12,901 nucleotides of DNA from an uncultured Candidatus Saccharibacteria bacterium (GCA_947097085.1 CAMUQR010000019.1:1-12901), one strand, 5' to 3'. Shown: positions 1 to 6,229, numbered from the stretch's first letter. The notes: generated from the sequence alone by a model not told the origin. Program-made: numbers and translations.

Positions 1-1
1 C

Positions 2-535
2 AGCCCCGATTTACGCAGTGTAATTTTAAGCGCTAAGCTGAAATATGACTTCACTGAAGATGTTTTCGAGGCGTTAGTTCAGCAGTACCAAACCACTCAC
101 AATCCTGATTTTAAAGACGATTTGCGTGTTGCTCTGACTAGCGTGCGCGAGTTGTCAGCTGGTCAGCATTTGATTGATTTGCTCAATGATAAAACTGTTG
201 TCAAAAACCAAGACCTCAGCGCCTGGTTCGTGATGATTTTGCGCAATCGTCAGTTGAAAAACCTAGCGTGGCAATGGCTTAAAGATAATTTCGCTCAATT
301 GCGTCAGACTTTTAGCGAGAATAAAGATTACGCCGATTTTGCACGCTACGCTGGCGCCGTGCTTTATACCGAACAAGATTTAGTAGAGTATGAGCAGTTA
401 TTCACGCCTTATCGCGATGATTTAGCCTTAGCGCGCACTATTGAAGTTGGATTGTCAGAAATTAAACTTCGTCACCAACTCTACCAGCGTGACGCGCAAG
501 GTGTAATTGAGGCGCTGACTAAGACCGAGCTTTAA
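2..535 (+). CDS. M1-family zinc aminopeptidase, C-terminal fragment (5' end outside window)
   Basis: The frame is open from the left edge to a TAA at 533-535, giving the last 177 residues of a longer protein. The fragment begins SPDLRSVILSAKL and is entirely helical in character, with the spaced pattern of the ERAP1-like C-terminal domain found in aminopeptidase N/PepN-type M1 peptidases (a PDLR motif, then Y-x-x-T-x-N and a 'VALTSVRE' repeat edge). The catalytic HExxH and GAMEN motifs would lie upstream, so activity cannot be judged. M1 enzymes remove N-terminal residues from peptides and probably supply amino acids here. A TTG codon at 122 could be mistaken for a start, but the family match continues upstream of it. 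The gene converges on the alkC-like gene 58 bp away with no clear terminator hairpin between them. The family assignment rests on this domain alone. Confidence 0.75.
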   Translation, partial: SPDLRSVILSAKLKYDFTEDVFEALVQQYQTTHNPDFKDDLRVALTSVRELSAGQHLIDLLNDKTVVKNQDLSAWFVMILRNRQLKNLAWQWLKDNFAQLRQTFSENKDYADFARYAGAVLYTEQDLVEYEQLFTPYRDDLALARTIEVGLSEIKLRHQLYQRDAQGVIEALTKTEL

Positions 536-593
536 TTTGACTACGTGAACCATGCTTAATAATCCACGCACAAGCTGGAGTAATTTCCTGTTG

Positions 594-1265
594 TTACCAA
601 TTATTGATAATTAGCTTAAACTTATCTGGCGCTTCTTTATAAAGATCGTTGAGGTTATTGGCAACACTTTTTTGAATGGTTTTGTCAGAATCGTGACGTA
701 AATTTGACAGCACTTGAACGTATTCATTAAAAAACTCTAAAGCAGCATGGTTTTTCTTCGCCCAAGGCAGACGAATTCGTAAGCACTCACTAGCTAGCCG
801 GCGCACTCGCTGATTATCATCCCAACTCCATTCTAGCATCAGTCGCATAGTTCGCTCGGGAAAATTTTCCAAAACCGGTCGCATGCAGAATTCACCAGTG
901 AAGCGCTTAGTTAATTCTTTGCTAAAAGCCGTGCTCTCTTCAAAAAACCAACCGCCGAATAACTCAACATACTTGCCAATTGGCCACAGCCACCAACCTT
1001 CAGTAAACATGCCTAAGCTGCCCGGCAATTCCGGTCCAAGAATTTTATAAAAAATAGCCAGTGCTTTCACATAATCTTCCGGTAGACAGGCTTTCAGGGC
1101 TTTAGCGATTAGAATCTGACGATCATTAAATTCTAATTGGTCTAAAGTTGGCTCGATCAAGGCTAAAAAACGTTGATGGTCAAAATCACGATAAGCTGTT
1201 TGTAATTTATCAGCCAGCGACTGGCAATATTGAAGGTTGTAATAATCTTTAAGTTTCGTAGCCAT
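594..1265 (-). CDS. AlkC-like DNA alkylation repair protein (HEAT-repeat family)
   Basis: A 223-residue, all-helical protein of the AlkC/AlkD DNA glycosylase superfamily, which removes alkylated bases such as 3-methyladenine using a HEAT-repeat scaffold. Visible family signatures are LTKRFTGEFCMRP (residues 118-130), RRLASECLRIRLPWA (155-169) and SVANNLNDL (200-208); the RRLASE-x-x-R-x-RLPW stretch is the most characteristic of AlkC. A W-rich segment (WWLWPIGKYV, 91-100) precedes them. The length matches short AlkC forms without the C-terminal Ig-like domain of some homologues. The ATG at 1263-1265 is preceded by a good Shine-Dalgarno (AAAGGAGT). The gene starts 16 bp after the RNase HII-YraN gene, so the two are probably co-transcribed and form a small genome-maintenance unit. 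Substrate range is not readable from sequence. Confidence 0.82.
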   Translation of the reverse strand: MATKLKDYYNLQYCQSLADKLQTAYRDFDHQRFLALIEPTLDQLEFNDRQILIAKALKACLPEDYVKALAIFYKILGPELPGSLGMFTEGWWLWPIGKYVELFGGWFFEESTAFSKELTKRFTGEFCMRPVLENFPERTMRLMLEWSWDDNQRVRRLASECLRIRLPWAKKNHAALEFFNEYVQVLSNLRHDSDKTIQKSVANNLNDLYKEAPDKFKLIINNW

Positions 1266-1281
1266 TGATTACTCCTTTTGT

Positions 1282-2223
1282 TTAAATTTCAATTAACTCA
1301 CTAATTGTAAAATTCTCCGGTGATCCGGTTATGAAGCTAGCGGCGAGCTTGACCGAGGCTTGCGGATATTTTACTAAAACTGTTTCGGTGGCGAGTTGCA
1401 GTTTGTGTTTTTTATGGGCGTTGATAGCGGCTTCACCGCCACCAAAATCTGCATTTTTGCGGGTTTTGACTTCAATTAGATAGATAGTTTGGTCGAGTTG
1501 AGCGACAATGTCTATTTCAAACATTTTCGTTCGCCAATTCCGACTTAAAATCGTAAATCCCTGCGCCTCCAACCACTCCACCGTAGCTTGCTCGCCCCAA
1601 TCGCCGATCGCCTTGGCGGTGGGAGATGACTCAGTTTCTGGTCGCACAAAACCCACTATTTCTGACATCGGCCGAAAACTACGACGATGCTGATCCGACA
1701 CACCGTAATCTAATATCGCCTGATGATGCGCTTTCGTGCCATAACCTACATGTTTTTCAAAACCATATTGAGCGTAGCGTGTATCCATGCCCAGCTCCAC
1801 CATGTGCCGGTCACGCGCAACTTTCGCCAAAATCGCCGCCGCCGACACGCTTGGGATTAACAAATCAGCCTGCTTCATAGTACTCACTCGCACATCACCC
1901 ACAAAATCACTAATTCCATCAACAATAATCTGCTCAACCTCAGCCAACAACTGCTTATCCAATTCTGCCAACACCCGCTGGGCTGCTAATTTTAGCGCTT
2001 GACTGATACCGATTTGATCAATTTCGCCAGCCTCCACCCAACCCAAACCAAAACCCAGCGCCTGCGCTTGAATCTCCGGCTCAAGTGCCAAACGACGCTT
2101 CGCAGTTAATTTCTTACTATCAGTTAAACCCTCAATTTGGCAACCATCAGGTAAGATACACGCACCAACTACTAATGGCCCCGCCCATGATCCGCGTCCA
2201 ACTTCATCAAACCCTAAAATCAT
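1282..2223 (-). CDS. rnhB: RNase HII fused to a YraN/UPF0102 nuclease-like domain
   Basis: One 313-residue frame encodes two proteins that are normally separate. Residues 1-186 are RNase HII, which cuts RNA-DNA hybrids and starts ribonucleotide excision repair. It has the FDEVGRGSWAGP motif (D6, E7), the third and fourth acidic residues in IIVDG (D102) and KQADLL (D120), the SAAAILAKVARDRHM motif, the YGF..H.GYGT block and the terminal HRRSFRPM. After a short linker, residues 202-313 match the YraN family (restriction-endonuclease-like fold): GDWGEQA (207-213), NWR (229-231), FEIDIVA (235-241) and IEVKTRK (250-256), so the E/D and E-x-K positions are kept. No stop or frameshift lies at the junction. 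The start is ATG at 2221-2223 with only a weak purine-rich RBS. It follows a thioredoxin-like gene and a hairpin and precedes the alkC-like gene. Symbol given for the RNase HII half. Confidence 0.93.
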   Translation of the reverse strand: MILGFDEVGRGSWAGPLVVGACILPDGCQIEGLTDSKKLTAKRRLALEPEIQAQALGFGLGWVEAGEIDQIGISQALKLAAQRVLAELDKQLLAEVEQIIVDGISDFVGDVRVSTMKQADLLIPSVSAAAILAKVARDRHMVELGMDTRYAQYGFEKHVGYGTKAHHQAILDYGVSDQHRRSFRPMSEIVGFVRPETESSPTAKAIGDWGEQATVEWLEAQGFTILSRNWRTKMFEIDIVAQLDQTIYLIEVKTRKNADFGGGEAAINAHKKHKLQLATETVLVKYPQASVKLAASFITGSPENFTISELIEI

Positions 2224-2249
2224 TTATCCATCTCTGTTTTTAACCTAAA

Positions 2250-2275
2250 AGCGGAGCTTAACATTCAGCTCCGCT
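2250..2275 (-). terminator. Hairpin with short U-tract after the thioredoxin-like gene
   Basis: Perfect inverted repeat AGCGGAGCT (2250-2258) and AGCTCCGCT (2267-2275) with an 8-nt loop. An outer A-T pair adds one more base pair. On the minus strand the hairpin is followed only by TTTTAGG, so termination may be partial. I see no promoter between it and the RNase HII start 26 bp further on, so that gene probably depends on read-through from rplS or the thiol-protein promoter. Confidence 0.6.
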
Positions 2276-2290
2276 TGCATTAGCCTTATC

Positions 2291-2917
2291 TTAAAACCCG
2301 CGGTAATGGTTAGCCGCAAACATCTTTTCTAAGCCCTCAACATTACGACCATATTTACTGAGTGAATCGGCAATTTTACCGTTTTTAATTAAGTAGAAAT
2401 GAGGCGTACCAAAACCTTTTTCCTCGTTTGCTTCAGTCACACCAGCGTCAACTAAGAATTGATAAACCTGTTCGTATCCCTTGTAATCTTCGCTATTTTT
2501 CTCCGGTATACAGCTATAGCCAGCTTCAATTTTCTGAATTAAATCACGATTAGCGTTCTTGTCTTTGTGCTTGTCGAGAAATTTCTTCATTACTTTTTCT
2601 AAATTCAAACAATGACCACAATTACGACAACCGATGTAAAACACTTGCTCACCTTCTTGCTTTAACTTCGTCGCCGCTTCAGCCAAAGCGATAGTTTTAT
2701 ACGGCTCGTTAGCGTTATCGACGCTATATTTGACGTCTTTAGTGTTACTACCTGCGTTATCTGATTTTTCGGTTGAACTAGCCGTGCCACGTTCCTTGCG
2801 CAAAGCCTCTTCGACCGCCGCTTGCTTGTTAGATTCCATGAAGAACCAGCCGATTGAAATCACCGCAATCACCATAAATCCACCAAGTATCACCTGTGTC
2901 AGTTTTTCTGAATTCAT
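2291..2917 (-). CDS. Membrane-anchored thioredoxin-like protein with a CGHC centre
   Basis: A 208-residue protein with a single N-terminal membrane segment (about residues 8-27) and little else before residue 70 but a polar, low-complexity linker. The C-terminal domain has a thioredoxin-like pattern: a beta strand QVFYIG, then C97-R-N-C100-G-H-C103, and a GTPHFYLIKNGK block in which P172 is the expected cis-proline. C100-G-H-C103 is the PDI-type active-site sequence; C97 and C136 are extra cysteines that could form a second disulfide. It probably works outside the membrane as a thiol oxidase, reductase or isomerase; the direction cannot be told. It resembles bacteriocin-accessory-type thioredoxins. 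The ATG start is preceded by AAAAAGGAGAAGT. It lies between rplS and rnhB-yraN, a position usually held by lepB. Confidence 0.78.
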   Translation of the reverse strand: MNSEKLTQVILGGFMVIAVISIGWFFMESNKQAAVEEALRKERGTASSTEKSDNAGSNTKDVKYSVDNANEPYKTIALAEAATKLKQEGEQVFYIGCRNCGHCLNLEKVMKKFLDKHKDKNANRDLIQKIEAGYSCIPEKNSEDYKGYEQVYQFLVDAGVTEANEEKGFGTPHFYLIKNGKIADSLSKYGRNVEGLEKMFAANHYRGF

Positions 2918-2946
2918 ACTTCTCCTTTTTATTAAACTTATCCTTA

Positions 2947-2955
2947 ATTATAACA
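2947..2955 (-). promoter_or_regulatory. Extended -10 promoter for the thioredoxin-like gene
   Basis: Minus-strand TGTTATAAT, an extended -10 hexamer 30 bp upstream of the start codon. It sits directly after the rplS terminator stem, within the region of its T-tract, and the -35 position would fall in the hairpin loop (TGATTC, not consensus). It probably drives the thiol protein independently of rplS. Confidence 0.6.
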
Positions 2956-2961
2956 TAAAAA

Positions 2962-2989
2962 CCCGCCCAGAATCAGTTTTTTGGGCGGG
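2962..2989. terminator. rplS terminator, bidirectional
   Basis: Inverted repeat CCCGCCCA (2962-2969) and TGGGCGGG (2982-2989), a GC-rich 8-bp stem with a 12-nt loop. On the minus strand it is followed by a T-rich run (TTTTTATG), the expected terminator for rplS. On the plus strand it is followed by CATTTTTT, so it can also stop antisense transcription. Confidence 0.9.
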
Positions 2990-3008
2990 CATTTTTTAGA
3001 TAAGATGA

Positions 3009-3452
3009 TTATTTGGCTTCAGTCTCAGTTTTGGTTTCTGGTTCAGCTTTTGCTTCAGTTGCTGGTTCAGCAACTTCTTCAGTCACACGAGCTTTACGGG
3101 TGTCAACGGCCTTGAGGCGAGCGCTTTTACCGCTACGTTCACGCATGTATGACAAGTAGTTACGACGCACTTTTGAGCTACGTACAACTTCGATTTTTTC
3201 AATCAACGGGCTGTGCAGTAAGAAACTTTTTTCCACGCCAACACCTGAAGCAATTTTACGAACGGTGATGCGTGCAGTGTGTGATTGTTTGCGATCAGCA
3301 CGAATGACAACGCCCTCAAACATCTGAACGCGCTCTTTGTTGCCTTCTTTAATTTTTTGGTAAACTCGGACTTTGTCGCCACTTTTGATGTCAACTAGCG
3401 CACCAGCTTTTTTCTGAGCGTCGTTAACCTTCTTAATCAATTCAAAACTCAT
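3009..3452 (-). CDS. rplS: 50S ribosomal protein L19
   Basis: A 147-residue protein whose first ~115 residues match bL19, which sits at the interface of the 30S and 50S subunits. Recognisable blocks are SGDKVRVYQKIKEGNKERVQ, FEGVVIRADR, RITVRKIASGVGVEKSF, HSPLIEKIEVVR and KVRRNYLSYMRERSGKSAR. A charged Glu/Lys/Ala/Thr tail follows (from about residue 120), rich in repeated TE/AE pairs and not part of the core. The ATG start at 3450-3452 has AAGGAAAAAG before it. The usual partners rpsP, rimM and trmD are absent upstream; instead the gene has its own promoter and a strong terminator. Downstream order (thiol protein, RNase HII-YraN) keeps part of the common bacterial rplS-lepB-rnhB-yraN arrangement. 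Confidence 0.97.
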   Translation of the reverse strand: MSFELIKKVNDAQKKAGALVDIKSGDKVRVYQKIKEGNKERVQMFEGVVIRADRKQSHTARITVRKIASGVGVEKSFLLHSPLIEKIEVVRSSKVRRNYLSYMRERSGKSARLKAVDTRKARVTEEVAEPATEAKAEPETKTETEAK

Positions 3453-3495
3453 CTTTTTCCTTAATTTTATTAGTTATTACTTCTACTAGCCGAGT

Positions 3496-3524
3496 ATTAT
3501 ACCACAAAAAATATTAAAAATAAA
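3496..3524 (-). promoter_or_regulatory. Extended -10 promoter of rplS
   Basis: Minus-strand TGGTATAAT (3496-3504) has a perfect -10 with the TG extension. At 17-bp spacing the -35 position reads TTTATT (3519-3524), a poor match, so the extended -10 probably compensates. Transcription would start near 3489, leaving a leader of about 35-40 nt. Confidence 0.75.
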
Positions 3525-3550
3525 GAGTTATTTGCGTTAAAACACCCAAA

Positions 3551-5182
3551 CTACAAGACTCGGTTAATTTCTTCAATGGTGGTTTCACCGCGTAATGCCG
3601 CCAAAGTGGCTTTTTCGATCATTGTCAACATACCGTTTTGGCGTGCTAATTCCTCAATTTGCGAAGCGTCGAAGCTACCGACCTCAGTTTGCGACTGTAA
3701 GAAACGCTCAATTGTTTCATTAACCACCAATTGCTCCATAATCACCATACGACCTTTATAGCCAAATGGGAATTCCGTTGTCGGCACCGGTTTATACAGA
3801 GTCATATTTTCAATCAAAGGACCTTTGATGGCGTCTGGGACTTTTTTCAGAGTATTTAAAACCCACGCTCGCTCCGCCTCGCTCGGCTGATATGGCTGTT
3901 TCGTATCAGGCACGAGTTTACGCAACAGACGCTGAGCAATAATCAAGCGAATTGATGACGCAAAAATCGGGTTAAAACCAATCATATCAATCATACGCGT
4001 AAAAGCCGCCGAAGCCGAGTTGGCGTGAAAAGAACTCATCACCAAGTGACCAGTAATCGAAGCCTGAATCGCCGTTCGAGCCGTGTCCTCGTCACGAATC
4101 TCACCGACCATCACCACATCCGGGTCAAGACGCAAAATTGAGCGTAAACCGCTAGAGAAACTACCGCCTTCGGTTGATTTAATCGGAATTTGGGCGACGC
4201 CAGTGATGCTGTATTCAATCGGATCTTCTAGGGTGATGATTTTTTTGTCAGTCGTATTAAGCGCGTTGAGCATTGAATATAGCGTGGTAGATTTACCAGA
4301 ACCGGTTGGACCAACTAAGAGCACTAATCCACGCGGGTGCGAGATAATTTCGTCAATTTCGTGGCGTGATTTCTCATCCAGCCCAAGCAAATCGAGATTT
4401 AGCAATGACTCATCAAAGTTAAACAAACGCATCACCGAGTCCATGCCATACATCGTTGGCACTACCTCAACACGTAAGTTGAGCAAAAACTCCTCACCGT
4501 TATCCCGGACAATATCCATATTCATACTACCTGATTGAGGCTTGGAGGCGGCCACTGAAATACCGGCTCGACTCGACAATTCACCAATCAAAATACGATA
4601 GCGATCACGACTAATCATCGCCACTGGGTGCAGAGCGCCGTCGACACGCATCCGAACACGAATTGAATCGCGCATATTCTCGATGTGAATGTCACTAGCG
4701 CCCAGCTTCTCAGCCTGAGTAATGAGATAATCAAATAACTGATCAGCACGGACGCTATTGAGCGCTTCAGACACTGCCTGAATCGTATCACTGTCACCTT
4801 CTTTAGCAATCACGATGTCTTCGTAATGTGGTTTGACTGGCGGATCATAGCGATTGAGCATAACTTTAAACGCCGCTTCACTAATCAACACAAAGTTCAC
4901 GTTCAAACCTTGATCATTATAGAACTTCAGTTTACGCTGGATAAAAGATTGAGGCGTCCGCGACGTCACCGCAAAACGAAATGGCGTTTTGTTATCGCCA
5001 GCCTGCAGAGGAATTGCTTGCTCGGCACGGATTTCTTCGACCGTCAGCACATCCTTATATAATGGCATATCGTTTTCGACCGGGCGCATGTCATAGTATT
5101 TCAATCCCAACACGCCGGCGCGCATCTGCGTCGAGTTTTCTTCTTCGTTACGTCGTTTAATCTGAATTTGTTGTTCGTCCAT
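3551..5182 (-). CDS. pilB: PilB/GspE-family type IV pilus assembly ATPase
   Basis: A 543-residue cytoplasmic hexameric ATPase that powers pilus extension or type II-like secretion. The N-terminal ~140 residues are poorly conserved. Then come the N2-domain motif GASDIHIE (161-168) and RMRVDG (177-182), Walker A GPTGSGKST (291-299), the Asp box ITLEDPIEY (316-324), Walker B with DPDVVMVGEIRD (353-364) and the His box TGHLVMSSFHAN (377-388). All nucleotide-handling motifs are intact. The family's zinc-binding CxxC pairs are missing: the place that normally reads LCPxCK is LVPDTK (423-428), and the whole protein has no cysteine. No pilin, PilC or PilM/N genes are in the window. The start is ATG at 5180-5182 without a Shine-Dalgarno; a -10 box lies 7 nt upstream, suggesting a leaderless message. 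PilB and GspE cannot be separated by sequence alone; PilB is preferred because type IV pili are common in such organisms. Confidence 0.9.
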   Translation of the reverse strand: MDEQQIQIKRRNEEENSTQMRAGVLGLKYYDMRPVENDMPLYKDVLTVEEIRAEQAIPLQAGDNKTPFRFAVTSRTPQSFIQRKLKFYNDQGLNVNFVLISEAAFKVMLNRYDPPVKPHYEDIVIAKEGDSDTIQAVSEALNSVRADQLFDYLITQAEKLGASDIHIENMRDSIRVRMRVDGALHPVAMISRDRYRILIGELSSRAGISVAASKPQSGSMNMDIVRDNGEEFLLNLRVEVVPTMYGMDSVMRLFNFDESLLNLDLLGLDEKSRHEIDEIISHPRGLVLLVGPTGSGKSTTLYSMLNALNTTDKKIITLEDPIEYSITGVAQIPIKSTEGGSFSSGLRSILRLDPDVVMVGEIRDEDTARTAIQASITGHLVMSSFHANSASAAFTRMIDMIGFNPIFASSIRLIIAQRLLRKLVPDTKQPYQPSEAERAWVLNTLKKVPDAIKGPLIENMTLYKPVPTTEFPFGYKGRMVIMEQLVVNETIERFLQSQTEVGSFDASQIEELARQNGMLTMIEKATLAALRGETTIEEINRVL

Positions 5183-5189
5183 TATTTAC

Positions 5190-5195
5190 ATTATA
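5190..5195 (-). promoter_or_regulatory. -10 box giving a leaderless pilB transcript
   Basis: Minus-strand TATAAT ends 7 nt before the pilB ATG, so transcription would start at or next to the start codon. No Shine-Dalgarno fits in that space. It is preceded by CTTG rather than a true TGn extension, and no -35 match is visible. Confidence 0.6.
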
Positions 5196-5218
5196 CAAGA
5201 TTCTTATGGTTTTTTGTA

Positions 5219-5227
5219 TGATAAAAT
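5219..5227 (+). promoter_or_regulatory. Extended -10 box giving a leaderless methyltransferase transcript
   Basis: TGATAAAAT (one mismatch from TGnTATAAT) ends 6 nt before the ATG at 5234. The position fits a transcript starting at the A of ATG. No Shine-Dalgarno is present. A shifted reading, TATGAT at 5217-5222, is also possible. Confidence 0.5.
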
Positions 5228-5233
5228 TATCGT

Positions 5234-5725
5234 ATGGAAATTGTTTTATTGCTACATAATATTCGTTCAATTCATAATGTCGGCTCAATTATGCGTACCG
5301 CCGAAGGATTTGGCTTAAAAACAGTGGTATTTTCGGGTTATACACCTCATCCACGCGTTGCCAATGACCCACGCCTCCCGCACATCATCGAAAAAATCGA
5401 GCGTGAGCTCCACAAAACCGCCCTCGATGCTGAAAAATTATTGACCGTCCGCTACTATAATGACCCACTCGCGGTAATTGCTAAGTTTCGTCAAGCTGGC
5501 TATCAAATTTTAGCATTAGAGCAGAGCGCCTCAAGTGTTAATTTACGTGATTTTAACTTAACTCAGCCTGCCTTGCTAATCCTGGGTGAAGAAGTGCATG
5601 GCATTCCGTCGGAATTATTGCAAACCGCCGACACCACTCTCGAAATCCCCATGCACGGACAAAAAGAATCATTCAATGTCAGCGTGGCGACTGGAATTTG
5701 CCTTTATCAACTGACTAATCGCTAA
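5234..5725 (+). CDS. SpoU/TrmH-family RNA 2'-O-ribose methyltransferase
   Basis: A 163-residue protein with all three SPOUT motifs: motif 1 NIRSIHNVGSIMRTAEGFG (residues 9-27), motif 2 LLILGEEVHGIPSEL (about 114-128) and motif 3 IPMHGQKESFNVSVATGICLYQL. These build the trefoil-knot SAM site; R21 corresponds to the conserved catalytic arginine. The family transfers methyl from SAM to the 2'-hydroxyl of tRNA or rRNA. The protein is a bare catalytic domain without the N-terminal extension of TrmH or RlmB, and is close in size to TrmL, but the substrate cannot be assigned. The ATG at 5234 has no Shine-Dalgarno and probably starts a leaderless message from a promoter region shared with the divergent pilB. 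Confidence 0.9.
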   Translation: MEIVLLLHNIRSIHNVGSIMRTAEGFGLKTVVFSGYTPHPRVANDPRLPHIIEKIERELHKTALDAEKLLTVRYYNDPLAVIAKFRQAGYQILALEQSASSVNLRDFNLTQPALLILGEEVHGIPSELLQTADTTLEIPMHGQKESFNVSVATGICLYQLTNR

Positions 5726-5731
5726 GTAATT

Positions 5732-5760
5732 TTGCTTTTGTTAGCGTTTCGTGCTATAGT
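5732..5760 (+). promoter_or_regulatory. Near-consensus sigma-70 type promoter of the 127-residue protein
   Basis: -35 TTGCTT (5732-5737), a 17-bp spacer ending in TGC, and -10 TATAGT (5755-5760). It starts 7 bp after the methyltransferase stop codon, so the downstream gene has its own transcript beginning near 5767, with a leader of about 26 nt. Confidence 0.8.
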
Positions 5761-5792
5761 AAGCTAAATTTGTTCTTTAAAGGAGGTATATT

Positions 5793-6176
5793 ATGGTAAC
5801 AACACGTAACGAGAATGAAATCAAAGCTGATATTGAACGTCATAAAAGAGATCATTCTCCAGACACCCTAGCGAAGTATGAAACAGAGCTGGCGATGTAT
5901 TACAGTGAAACTAATCAAATCACTAAGGCAGTAGAAGTACGCCTTAGCATGATCATCAGGCACTGGCGATATCAAGACATCTCTACTCAATCCCAACTCC
6001 ATCTTGCCGAGTTATTCTGCGCGATCAATTTAGAGATAGCTTTTGTGATTGCGCGTGGATTATTTGCGAGTATTAGAAAAAGTGACAAGGAGCGCCTACG
6101 TTCGATTTTCGAGCGATGTGCTCCGCTGTGGTATCGTCCAATCGCTGATTTCCGCTTGTGGCTAATCAGCCTTTAA
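5793..6176 (+). CDS. Unrecognised 127-residue helical protein, possibly TPR-like
   Basis: I do not recognise the family. It is predicted soluble and almost entirely helical, with a charged N-terminus (to about residue 25). Two segments have TPR-like spacing: AKYETELAMYYSETNQITKAVEVR (residues about 27-50) and a second around LHLAELFCAINLEIAFVIARG (about 69-89). The end is rich in W, R and L. No signal peptide or clear membrane span is seen, although the second helix pair is quite hydrophobic. Expression signals are the best in the window: a near-consensus promoter, a complete AAAGGAGGT Shine-Dalgarno (5779-5787) 5 nt before the ATG, and its own terminator. It is therefore very likely a real, well-expressed monocistronic gene. 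A scaffold or protein-interaction role is only a guess from the repeat-like pattern. Confidence 0.8.
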   Translation: MVTTRNENEIKADIERHKRDHSPDTLAKYETELAMYYSETNQITKAVEVRLSMIIRHWRYQDISTQSQLHLAELFCAINLEIAFVIARGLFASIRKSDKERLRSIFERCAPLWYRPIADFRLWLISL

Positions 6177-6181
6177 ACACC

Positions 6182-6209
6182 AAAACACCCATCAGTTGAC
6201 GGGTGTTTT
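6182..6209. terminator. Bidirectional terminator between convergent genes
   Basis: Perfect 9-bp inverted repeat AAAACACCC (6182-6190) and GGGTGTTTT (6201-6209) with a 10-nt loop, running into a six-T stretch on the plus strand. The left arm supplies TTTT on the minus strand, so it can also end rplY transcripts arriving from the other side (rplY stops at 6230). Confidence 0.9.
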
Positions 6210-6229
6210 TTCATATTTATAGAAAGAGA

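Noticed and set aside
536..593. Terminator between the convergent aminopeptidase and alkC-like genes
   Set aside because: The 58-bp gap has no inverted repeat with a stable stem followed by a T-run on either strand.
1508..2002. Three overlapping plus-strand open frames opposite the RNase HII-YraN gene
   Set aside because: They are short, mutually overlapping and antisense to two clearly conserved domains; none has a ribosome binding site worth noting.
4083..4538. A 151-codon open frame on the plus strand opposite pilB
   Set aside because: It lies fully antisense to the conserved ATPase core; its Ser/Arg-rich product mirrors pilB codons, and no RBS or promoter fits.
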